Below, piece by piece: positions 20,484 to 30,599 of a stretch of 64,000 bases of DNA. The stretch comes from Neoechinorhynchus agilis. Lineage: Eukaryota > Acanthocephala. A program made the position numbers and the translations under genes. Numbering within the stretch: position 1 is the stretch's first letter; each line of letters opens with the position of its first letter. Under the pieces are notes generated by a model. The model made no database searches and was not told where the DNA came from. It was given only the letters and a program-made list of their open reading frames with translations. The stretch is taken from contig CM121341.1 of assembly GCA_051530055.1 (NCBI GenBank), forward strand, positions 248,001 to 312,000. The letters are read 5' to 3'.

Positions 20484-21120
20484 AATAACAGCTTCACGCT
20501 TTCGCTTTTTGTGAATACCTTTAATTTAGACACGCGTTTCGGAAACACGCATTTTTCACATTCGAAATAATTTAATCTAAATTCGGTATTCGAAAGCGGG
20601 TTCACGCTTTCGCTTTTTGTGAATACCTTTAATTTAGACACGCGTTTCGGAAACACGCATTTTTCACATTCGAAATAATTTAATCTAAATTCGGTATTCG
20701 AAAGCGGGTTCACGCTTTCGCTTTTTGTGAATACCTTTAATTTAGACACGCGTTTCGGAAACACGCATTTTTCACATTCGAAATAATTTAATCTATATTC
20801 GGTATTCGAAAGCGGGTTCACGTTTTTGCCTTTTGTGAATACCTTTAATTTAGACACGCGTTTCGGAAACACGCATTTTTCACATTCGAAATAATATAAT
20901 ATAAATTCGATATTCGAAAGCGAGTTCACGTATTCGTGTTTTGTGAATATCTTTAATTTAGACACGCGTTAAGGAAAAATGCATTTTTTACTTTCAAAAT
21001 AATTTAATCTAAATTCGGTATTCGATAGCGCATTCACGTTTTCGCTTTTTGTGAATACCTTTAATATAGACCCGCGTTTCGGAAACATGCCTGTTTCACA
21101 CTCGAAATCATTTAATCAGT
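20484..21120. repeat. 108-bp tandem array, six units, open on the minus strand
   Basis: Units begin at 20493, 20601, 20709, 20817, 20925 and 21033, a strict 108-bp period. Consensus includes TTTGTGAATACCTTTAATTTAGACACGCGTTTCGGAAACACGC. Because 108 is a multiple of three, the minus strand reads a 36-residue repeat with VSKLKVFTK and FECEKCVFPKR, open for 183 residues (20965-20414). One TAA lies between the fifth and sixth units. No start or family recognised; it could be a minisatellite or a decayed repeat protein. Right-hand units are more diverged. Confidence 0.8.
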
Positions 21121-21216
21121 GCCCGTTTCGTTTCAATCGTAGGGGATGTTTTTCTTATTAACAATATTCTTAAATCAATAGTACATAACACGTCCACCAT
21201 GTCACCTTCATTTGAT

Positions 21217-21787
21217 TTACAATATGATGAACGTATCGGTATCACAGAGTTGCTCATTTTGAGTAGAGGATTGAGCATCTTCACTGCTGGCCGATATTGC
21301 AGATCCCCCGGTATTAAAGCCTTCGTCGCAGTCGTCATCGGAGCATTCCTCTGGGATCGGCGATAAGAGACCGGAATTCAGACTTAAGCGTTCGTAAGAA
21401 TGGGTTCTTATTTCGTGCATTCTGTCTTTCATCTGTTTAATTCGAAGAAGTTGTTGCTCGATTTGCTCTACAACAGACAGTGTGTGGAGTTTGTTGTGGG
21501 CTGCGCACAAGGACTTCGGGAAGTTTACTAGTTGGTCAATTTTGTCATCTAAAAGATTTAGACCGATGTTTTCCCAATCAGTCTTAACCTGATTCATGTG
21601 AGAATGTGTCAAAACTGCACCAAGAGCATTCATCCGTCGCATTACGAGATCCTGTTAGGCTTAAGCTTGATATTGAAGAAGGAATTCCAAGAGATGTAGT
21701 CGTATCAGTGTTATAATCATCACTATTGCTTTCATCTAATTTAAATAAGCAATTGCTGTACATGTTCCTCGGCTTTTTTGTGAGCAA
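21217..21787 (-). CDS. Small spliced gene of unknown function (coiled-coil-like, acidic C-terminus)
   Basis: Two minus-strand frames (21787-21646 and 21614-21217) join in phase if a 31-nt segment 21645-21615, starting GTAATG and ending GTGCAG, is removed as an intron. The predicted protein has a Ser/Thr/Asp-rich start, then LLTHSHMNQVKTDW and a helical, Leu/Gln-rich part (VVEQIEQQLLRIKQMKD), then an acidic tail (PIPEECSDDDCDEG) ending FIIL. The first frame has no ATG at its 5' end; the first internal ATG is at about 21762 (MYSNCLF), so the start or a 5' exon is unsettled. I do not recognise the family. Coding likelihood rests on the phase-matched splice and low-complexity-free helix. Confidence 0.55.
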
Positions 21788-21903
21788 AGAAAACTTTTGT
21801 GAATTTTCTGTAGCGCTGACTCACACGTGAGCACGTACATTTTGAAGAAGGAGAATGCGATGAATTGTGGGAGTGAGTAGGTTACTCAGATACACCTTGA
21901 GTC

Positions 21904-22360
21904 TCAGTTATTGCCCGATAATACACCGAAATGTACCCATCTCGATTCAGAAATGAGTTTTTGGATAATCTGAAGCGTCGGATGTGCTAAGTGGGAACTT
22001 GCAACGGTTTCTTTAAACGGTTTTTGGCGACGAATACTTACTAAGTATTCAGAACTTTTAAGATCGCTACTTGAAATTTTAAAGGCTGCTATCATGTCAC
22101 AATGATCAACAATATAACTTATACTCGTAGCAACAATAACGGCCCAGCTCACTGCCGCTAAAGGTCTTGTGTCCATAATGCTGGCCGCGTTCCCTCGCTT
22201 TACAGTCATGTTTATCTTCTGTATTAAGAAAGTCTTACTTTTGTAGTGGCCAGTCGCTTCTCTCATTCGACGGCCCAATCCGCCGCTTAGTTTAAGGGCC
22301 CATTTCCCGGCGTCTCAAATTTCTCGACCCCGAATGGCAAGAAATCGTGGTCGTTGCCTA
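21904..22360 (-). pseudogene. LINE 3' end fragment (restriction-like endonuclease type)
   Basis: The minus strand encodes RRMREATGHYKSKTFL then INMTVKRGNAASIMDT near 22200. This matches the C-terminus of the 14466 and 30600-33700 elements (AVQRGNAASVMAT, AIQRGSTASVITT). The DNA from 22120 to 22356 recurs almost unchanged at 43965-44198 inside the DHX37 gene. Confidence 0.75.
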
Positions 22361-23514
22361 AAATTTTAAGATGCTGCGCCGGAATTTAAAGAAAAGTCAA
22401 ATCGTTTAATTGTATATTATACAAATTATTCTTACAATACAGCATTGATCTTTAGAAAGCGGAAAGTATGAGTTTGAGATGTTGTAATGGCGAGCTACAT
22501 ATCCCGCTGCTGGCATCCTGCAATTTTCTTGCATCTTGAAGTCCCCTGCAGTTATATTTAGATTAAATATGATCGATTTATTGCGAGAATATACCAATGA
22601 TATTTAACACTGAATGGTCATGTAATTTGTGTTTTGACAGATATAACGGCTCAGAAGTCTACGACTTGTAACAATCTTCGGTTTTTGTAAGTATTCTTTA
22701 TCGCTTATATTAATATGTTGTTCACGCAGCTGCATGTTTTAAGTTTTTCATTTATTTTTGTTTTAACCGAATGTATCTATTCGCATACTGCAACTGAACA
22801 AAAAACATCAAACTAATGTGTATTTTTTGGGCTTCCGGTACTAAGCAGTGCTTTTAGATGAATCACGAACACAGAAAGCTGTATTTTGACACACAAATGT
22901 TTCAAACTCATCACCTAGCCGCCGAAAGCCCATTGATCCATGGTCCTTAAGCAGCTTAGGGAATGCCGTTCCTTGCATAATATTTATAAACAATGGGTAT
23001 AGCAGATGAAAAAAGGCAAAAGAAACGTAAATATAGTCGTAGATGCGAAATATAAAGCTGAAACCTTCGTTGTTGATTTTAAAAACAGGAGTTTACCCCA
23101 CGAATTTTTGCACCATACTTTCTTATCGAGTTAACGCTAAAGAAAATCGACGTGGTTTGTATTGGAAGCTACTATAGAAGAGCGTTTGCACCTATGACAT
23201 TTACGACTTCTTAGATTTAATTCGGACAGATAGGCAATCAGAAAACGCAAAGCAGTATCAACTACACATAACCACTGAGCGAGAACACAGCAGCGCTGGT
23301 GAATAAAACAGAGAAGATAAATCAAAATACGCACGATGATAATTTCTCTGTTCTGTATACATTATGTGAATGCCGGTTTTTTATGCGAGTAATATTCTAA
23401 CAGCAAGTCTCCAGGTAACTGATCAACTCAATCGATTAAATGAACAAAAGGTATTTACAAACATACCGTCCTGGTGTAGTGGTCAATAGGACGGATATAA
23501 AGACGTTTTATTAA
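22361..23514. other. No gene recognised
   Basis: AT-rich, with only short mirror frames (for example 22406-22597 and 23137-23334, minus). I find no domain, RNA gene or repeat. Confidence 0.45.
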
Positions 23515-24740
23515 TTAATGTAATAAATGCACGATCCACACACTTGCCAGCTTCTATCTTTGCTGAAGGTGTCTGGATGACGGATGTTAAAGGCAAGGGA
23601 GGTGGGACTTGTCTTTGAAGGGGTGTTAATGTGCGACGACAGAGCTCAGGCTAGCCTCCTTAATCGATGTACCTGCGGCTTGTTGATAGGGTCTGAAACG
23701 CTTTTTGGAGACTGTACGCCACAACTGATTTGAGCCAGATGTGAACGAACCTATCCTTCGTTTATCTACGCTATATTGGAAACGGGTTCTGCAGGGCCAG
23801 TAAAGACTACCCCAGAACTTAGTTGAGGCGAGGTCCCCGAGATTTTTTGCAACCATTAAGTGCCTACCCAACAGTGACAAAAGCTTAGGTCTCCTATCGA
23901 AGTTTCTCAACCGTGTTACTGTGGAAAGGAATTTATCACTAAATGTGGCCAGATAGTTGTTAATCTCTCCTAAACTGGCATTGACGTTACACGAGAACAA
24001 AAAAATTTAAAGCCAAGTTAAAAAGGTGGACATTCAAAGCGCATAAAAGTGAGCAAGGTGTTTAGGGGATACGCCGAAATGCCGGAGGAGTTTGAGAAGG
24101 TAAAAACGATGGTTTGCTTTAGAGAAGGTAAATGAAATGTGGGCATCCCATTAAAGGTTTTCATGGAAAGTCAGGCCCAGTATTCGGAGAGAAGAGGCGC
24201 GGGGATAAGATTGCGTTTGGAAATGTGGGGGCAAGCTCAAAAGATTTGGATAAATTTAGGGAGACATTTAGGGTGAAGAGCGAGGAAATGAGATGGTTGA
24301 GCTCGTCCATGGTTGTGGAGAGAAAGAGAGAGAGGGAGATGCGATGGTAATGACTGTGAGGTCATCTGCATAAAGAAAATATTTGGTAGGGAGAGTGAGG
24401 GGATGAAGGCCATTTAGAAAAATTTCAAAGTGGAGGGGGGAAAGTATGGCGCTTTGGGGGACCCAATTAAATATGGGCAGAGAGGAGGAACAAGAAGTTC
24501 CACATTGGATATATTGTTCGCGGTTGGAGAGGAAAGAGGAAATCCAAGCGAGTTGCCAAGTTGGGAGGCCAAAGGAAGCACATGCTTGGAGGAGAAGAGA
24601 GTGATCTACCGACTCGAACGCCCTGGAAATGCTCAAGTTTAAATTCTTTTTTAAATCCAGGAAGACGGGAAAGACGATTCCAGTTGGAGTAGTGGAAACC
24701 GACACTGACCATATGGATACTCCATGCTTACGCAAATGGA
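23515..24740 (-). pseudogene. CR1/Jockey-like LINE fragment (second copy)
   Basis: The 3' end 23520-23635 matches 16205-16320, and 24045-24740 matches 16660-17290. The minus strand of the latter encodes FESVDHSLLLQACASFGLPTW (24640), SSLPIFNWVPQSAILSPLHF (24480) and LYADDLTVIT (24370). The 23640-24020 stretch between is unlike the other copy and carries an unrelated 124-residue frame (23626-24000) with no domain recognised, so material was replaced or inserted there. Confidence 0.75.
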
Positions 24741-24749
24741 TCTTTCAAT

Positions 24750-25023
24750 GTATGGAGATAAGTTTCTCAAAATAATCCAATACAGATTCATACCTCGTCT
24801 ACCCAAAGTGTAATATGTGCTTACAGTGGGAGCACTAGAATCAAAACTGCTCCAATAAAACCAAAAATGCTGTTTCTGGGCAGAGGAGCATCGTACGTCA
24901 ACATGCACTAACAAAACGAGTAAATGTACCAACTGTGGTGGATCTCACAGGTGCTACTATAAAGGTCGTCCGTGTTTTAAGGCTTATGTGGATGCTTTCT
25001 TTCACGTCCCTAACTTTCTTTCA
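24750..25023 (+). pseudogene. LINE ORF1 fragment with three CCHC zinc knuckles
   Basis: One frame reads PKCNMCLQWEH near 24806. After a frameshift another reads CCFWAEEHRTSTC and then CTNCGGSHRCYYKGRPC near 24860-24980. Three successive CCHC-like knuckles, the last with a Gly-rich CGGSH, are typical of gag-like ORF1 proteins of Jockey/R1/I-type LINEs. It follows directly on the CR1-like fragment and precedes an RTE-like element; which element it belongs to is unclear. Confidence 0.65.
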
Positions 25024-25319
25024 CGATGATCGGACTTGATGTTACTGATTCTTGTCGGTCACGTAAAAGAAGCAGCTCCGGCGGTGGGGTCGGTGTGCCG
25101 CTCCACTTGGTGATGCGGCAGCGAACGGGAGCAACAAAATCCACCAGTGCAACGGGAAAAAGCAAGGGCGTCGTTGCTCTCGCCGACTACTTGAGCGTCG
25201 AAATGAGCGAAACTGTCGCCGGAGGCAACGAAAGCGTCAGTCGAAGCTCATCACCGTAGTGGTTACGGACTGTTCAGGTGGCGCTGACAGCCGTGAGCCC
25301 TTTGGTCCAGCTATTTCAG

Positions 25320-28200
25320 ATAGAAGAGGACTACGAATCGGATCCTTGAATTGTAGGAGTCTGCGAGCGCAATAACGTAGCGGAACCCTGGCCAAATTGG
25401 CAAGGGACGCCAGAATGGATCTTGTGTTTTTACTAGAATTGCGCATAAGAGGCCAGTCAGACACAGACGTAAATCAGGAAGATTTAGGAGGAGGCTGGTC
25501 ATTATCTTACCTATCTGCGGACAGTCGAGGGAATGGAGGTGTAGGCGTTTGTTTATCACCCCGCCTCCAAAACTCAGCACTATGCAGTACTATAACTTAC
25601 CGAATCCTTCGTGTCAGCATAAAGCTTCGGTCGAGAAATCTCTATGCTTTTGGCGTATATTCACCGACCTTCTCGTCGGATGAAGAGGCGGTTGAAGGAT
25701 TTTATGGAAATCTAGCCGAAGCATTAGATGATGTACCGAAAAGAGACACCCTCTTAATAGCCGGTGACTTCAACGCGATTTTACCGCATTCCGAAAGATC
25801 GCTATATGTGTTGAAAGGCGAGAATCGGAACAGCCGATACTTGGTTGAGGTGCTGGAGGGACATGATCTCGTGTCTGCTAACACTTTATTCCGGAAGCGT
25901 CCGTGGCGTTTTGCGACGTTTATGGGTTAAAAGAATCGGTCCAAGCATGTCATGGGAAAAAATCCCATGAGACGCTTAGCTCAGCTTGACCATATATTGT
26001 TGAGACGTAGGGAAAAATGTCGGGTCAAAACGCTGACACATTCACAGTTGATGGGCTGCCAACCGACCACAAGTTGGTGATGTGTCAGTTGAGCATGAGA
26101 GACTCGTTGTTCCGTACGCCTCAACATCCTCCACGTTCGTTCTATGGCGCCCTCGCTAATGAGGAGAAGAGGAAAGAGGTCGATATCGAACTAGAGAATC
26201 AACTGAGCTCGATGCCAGCTGCTGAAACGTATATTGATTTTTATTACAAGTCAATCCGCGACGCAGTGACCGAAGCGGCCGAGAAAACCCTCCCAAAAAT
26301 GAGGCGTATAAAAGCTGCAAAGGTTAAAGGCAGGAGGACTTTGAATTGATGGCAATGGCTGAGCAGATCAAAGCTCTAAGAAAAAGAGGAAAACGATCTG
26401 AGGCTCGCATTGCAAGTCTTGAACTTGCCAACCTCTATAATGAAAAGCAAAAGGCTTCGATAGAGGATGCAGTTCGCGGGATTGCATGTAAGGAAGGTTT
26501 TGTTCGTACCTCCTTAGCACGGAGAGCGATAAACACTCTCACAGGAAGATCCCAAAGACAGCCAACTTTGATTGAACGTCCCTCCCCGGAAATCAGAAAA
26601 AAGAGAATCGCAAATTATTTCGCGGAAATTCTCAATTCGCCATTATCGTCTTTGGAAGTGAGTCCTGCACTTCCAAAAGGCACAATCGTCCCAAGCACTG
26701 AGGCATACTTCACTGGACCGATTTCCGTGAAGGAAGCGATCGCTGCGGCGAAAATGATGCGTGCGGGACGTGCATCAGGCCCAGATGGGATAATGGCAGA
26801 GGTACTGAGGTTTGAATCTATTGCCGGAAAGATCATACCGATAATGAATGGCATAATGAATGGTGGCTCAGTACCTCAAATCTGGCAAAAGGCGCATTTA
26901 ACAATGATCCCCAAGAAATGCTGTTCGACAAAGGTGGAGGACTACAGAGATATATCCCTGATGTCCAACCCGGCAAAACTTTTCAGCAGCATTTTGAGAC
27001 GCCGAATTCAGCCAATCCTCGAACCGTTTCTAAGAATTGAACAGAACGGCTTCAGGAAAGGGCGAGGCACCACAGAGCGCATATTGGCTTTGCGAAGGAT
27101 TCTCGAGGAGTCACGAATTCATCAAACGGATGTGACGCTAGTATTTGTTGATTTCCGTGGAGCTTTCGATTCGGTAAATCGAACGATGGTTGGCGGTATC
27201 TTAAAGGAGTATGGAGTGCCGCCGATCATTGTCACATCCGTTATGACATTATATAAAAACACAAGGTCCGCCGTCAAGACAGCTGACGGTTTGACAGAAT
27301 ACTTTTCCACCACTTCAGGTGTTTTGCAGGGCGACACATTGGCTCCTTTCCTTATCATCTTGGTGCTTGATTGGTTTATGAGATGGGTACTACCGAATGA
27401 TGAAGATGGATTTCTTCTGTTGAGGAAAAGAAGTCGCAGGTATCCTGAGATACGCGCCTCCCACGTGGCATATGCCGACGACATCGTATTGATGTCCTCA
27501 ACAGTCGAAGGAGCTCAACGCATGCTAAATAGACTGTGCGAGAGGGCGAGTATGATTGGTCTGACGATCAACTCGAAAAAGACGGAATTCTTGACGATTC
27601 CGCATGTGGCGCATACAGTCTCTGGCGAAGGGCCGAATGGCGTTGAGCAATTAAAACAGATAGAGCGGTATGTCTATCTGGGAACTGTTGTTCCTGTGGT
27701 GAGTGCGGATGTCAGCCGACGGAGAGCTATAGCTTGGAGAGCAAAGGGGCAACTTAAACCACTGTTTGACAGTGCGTCTTTCCCAGATGAACTCCGTTCG
27801 CAGCTGTTCAGGACTCTAATTGAGAGCATTGTCTACTACATTGCAGAGACCTGGACACTGTTACCAACGGCGACGAGGCAGTTGGACTAAAATCATTCAT
27901 TTCTCTTACGTGCGGCGTTCAAGGTCAGATGGTCAGATAAAGTGACCAACAAAGCACTGTATAAGAGAGCCGGAGTCCAACCGCCCAGTGAATATTTGCG
28001 CCGCAGACGACTGCAGTTCACGGGCAATATAATTCGGTCCGAGACATCTTGCCCACAGGTCGTGCAACAGTTCCTTTTCTGGAAGCCAACGACATTGTAT
28101 AGTAAAGGCAAAGGTAACTGTCGTACATACGATGACCTGATTTTAAGAGACGCGAATTGCCCGCATAACAGGACTGCTGTCGTGTATTTTAGATCCCTTG
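25320..28200 (+). mobile_element. RTE-like LINE with endonuclease and RT
   Basis: Order is endonuclease, RT, C-terminal DNA-binding-like tail. The endonuclease starts LRIGSLNCRSLRAQ near 25330, followed by an in-frame stop, then continues 25397-25927 with LLIAGDFNAIL near 25755. After a stop it shows AQLDHILLRR near 25982 and LPTDHKLVMC near 26060. The RT lies in 26346-27890. After a stop at 27888 a further frame 27942-28220 gives a LRRRRLQFTGNIIRS tail. About 2.9 kb, damaged by at least three stops or frameshifts. Confidence 0.85.
26346..27890 (+). pseudogene. RTE-like reverse transcriptase ORF
   Basis: A 514-residue open frame. Motifs: GRASGPDGI near residue 142, HLTMIPKK near 180, EDYRDISLMS near 197 (RPISL-like), EQNGFRKGRGT near 230, VTLVFVDFRGAFDSVNR (motif A) near 262, SGVLQGDTLAPFL (motif B) near 322, and VAYADDIVLMSS (motif C) near 374. 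GVLQGDTLAP is characteristic of RTE-clade RTs. It carries the catalytic Asp residues and is the best-preserved RT in the window. The element as a whole is broken in the endonuclease. A short related fragment lies at 9940-10070. Confidence 0.85.
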
Positions 28201-28439
28201 CGGAGTCTAATTCTATTTGACGGGCTTATACCTGCGGTGCAACGTAGGAAAGTACCGTTGCATACAATACAATACAAAGTGGATGCATGGAAGGCGGATA
28301 TCGTAATTTTAGAAATCAGAGCAGTCAGGAGACAATCCTTTCATCACCGTCCTATCAGACAGGAACGATTGCTACTACAAAGGATGTCGTTTAACCAACC
28401 CAACCCATCTACAATGAAGAGGATTTATGTCAACGAATC
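28201..28439. other. Junction region, no gene recognised
   Basis: Lies between the RTE-like tail and the ORF1 tail of the next LINE. It contains CATACAATACAATACAAAG at 28261-28279, a short direct repeat that may be a LINE 3' tail. Confidence 0.35.
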
Positions 28440-30560
28440 TTCGATAAAGTACTACACGAAGTAACACATCGCATATCGACAATCTTCAACAGCCTTCAGA
28501 ATCAAATTGCACAGCAAATTCAAAACCTGCTTTCGATCACGATTCCGAAGACCATTATCAACCTGACATCGAATAACGGGAACCAAGTACAATCAGGACT
28601 GAATAAGAGGCGAAGAATACCGACCAAAGACAATAAAATAAGCGGCAAAAATTCACGACGCTCAAACAATAGACATATCACTAGCGACTCTGACGCTGCG
28701 ATGGACGTTATAGAATGACAATGAGTGGGTCCTCGCCCGCGCCGCTCAATTTACACTGCTTACAATGGAATTCGGGGGAGCCGTGGCTCTAAACAGGTTA
28801 GATATTTTTAACTACATTACCGAAGATATTATTTGTATACAAGAGGCCAAAAAGGCAGCAGTAGGTTTTTATGTTTTACCACAAAAGTTTACATTTGAAT
28901 ACGATGTATTCCCAACATTTCCCTGTAATGCACATTCAAGTGGTCCCTTAACAATTTTCAAAAAACACCTTTCAGCCTCCCTTATTCAAAATTATATTAG
29001 TGAAAATCTATCATATGCTATCTTCAAAATTCACTCTAATGGGAAGGACTTAATGTTAGTTGGAAATGTTTATGTACGTCCGAAGTTCATACATAAAAAA
29101 GATACGAAGGACATTATTAGTAACCTTCTAAGTTTAGGCAATATCGTTTTATTTGACGATTTAAATGACCCGTCAGGAAAATGGACGAACGCAATAGTCA
29201 ACAGAGAAGGCACTCATGTGTTTTTAACTCCCACCCAACCAACATTTCACAGGGTATCGAGTAATGTTCATTCTTGGTTGGATGGATGCTGACGATTTAA
29301 ATGACCCGTCAGGAAAATGGACGAACGCAATAGTCAACAGAGAAGGCACTCATGTGTTTTTAACTCCCACCCAACCCACATTTCACAGGGTATCGAGTAA
29401 TGTTCATTCTTGGTTGGATGGATGCTATGCTCCTTCCAACAGACAGGAAAGCATTACGGTTGTGAAACAGTGTGCTTTATCGGAAGCATGCTATCACGAT
29501 ATCATAACCTCGTATTTATCCAACGACAAGTCCCTAACTCGTAGATTCCGATTTTCGCCAATTAATGTAGCCTTCTTTAACTTCGCTATCAAAAGTTCTC
29601 TTTTCGTACATCTGAGTCTCTATGACTGGAATTCTTTACTTTTTAATCTTTCAAATAGCAGCATCGTAAAGTAATGAGGAATCTATCTTTATCGATGAAA
29701 TCTTTTTGGCGCATCCTAAAAAAACACGAAATTTATCAAATGGAAAGACAAAGCGTTGAGATGGATCAGGTCTGTGTCCTATAAGGTGGTATTGGATGAT
29801 ATCATAAGCAAACTCTCTTTTGGAGCAACAAATGATTTACCGTCTGATAATTGGTTGACCCTGCCATTACTCAGATCATTGAATGAAGGAGATTTACGTG
29901 AGGAGGATATTTTAGAAGCCTGGGGTAGTACGACAAAGTTATCATCGAATAACGCAAGTGCCCCTAGTAAATGTCTAAGGTTTATAGAACCTTCAATTCG
30001 TCCTTTAATCGCTTCTTGCATGCTTAAAGCATCAAGGGAAGATTGGTTGCGTATTAATCTCGCACGAAGAATTCTCGTTAAAGCGAAAAAGAAGGTGGTC
30101 AATTTCTACTCAGATCTTAGACCTATTTCAATTCAAAACGCCTTAGTATCTCTTTACGAGAAGGCTATTGCCACCCGTTTAATGGACTTCTGTATTAAAA
30201 AGGATATTATCAACCATAACTGTCATGGTTTTTACCAAGGGAAATCTGTTACCTCAGCAACCAACAATATATAATTCCCTTAGGAACGAAAATTTTAGGT
30301 ATCGATGCCTTATTTCATTTGATTTTACTGCAGCATATGACAATATTGATCTGCAATTTTTACTAAGCTATATGGTCCTTCTTGATATTCCACAAGATAT
30401 CATAGTACGCATCCAAACAATTTTTGCGACCAAGTCCTTTTATTTCGACGACGAGGATGATGATCGCAAAATATTCTACCCGAAAAAAGGCCTACCTGAG
30501 GGTTCTCCACTATCCCCAATTTTATTTCTGATTGCCATGCAACTAATGGCATAATTTAAT
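28440..30560 (+). mobile_element. I/Jockey-type LINE, 5' two thirds, frameshifted
   Basis: An open ORF1 tail (about 28465-28718, Gln/Asn and Arg/Lys rich, ending DSDAAMDVIE and TGA) is followed within a few bases by an ORF2 start. ORF2 begins with LNLHCLQWNSGG near 28752 and, after a 1-nt frame slip in a G run (28773-28778), DIICIQEAKK near 28825, both endonuclease motifs. A 136-bp tandem duplication disrupts the endonuclease. RT begins with VVNFYSDLRPISIQNALVSL near 30098, then LISFDFTAAYDNID (motif A) near 30305 and GLPEGSPLSPILF (motif B) near 30490. Motif C is absent. The missing RT end of a related copy is at 36907. Confidence 0.8.
29155..29426 (+). repeat. 136-bp perfect tandem duplication
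   Basis: 29155-29290 and 29291-29426 differ at about one base (CCCAACCAACATT vs CCCAACCCACATT). Each starts GACGATTTAAATGACCCGTC and ends TGGTTGGATGGATGCT. 136 is not a multiple of three, so the duplication shifts the endonuclease frame. Near identity implies a recent event. Confidence 0.92.
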
Positions 30561-30599
30561 GGGGATGGTGTTTAGATTTTTTTAAAACAAATATTTTTA

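Noticed and set aside
20414-20965. CxxC repeats read as a zinc-finger array
   Set aside because: The unit has one Cys pair and no spaced His or second Cys pair; no known finger class fits.
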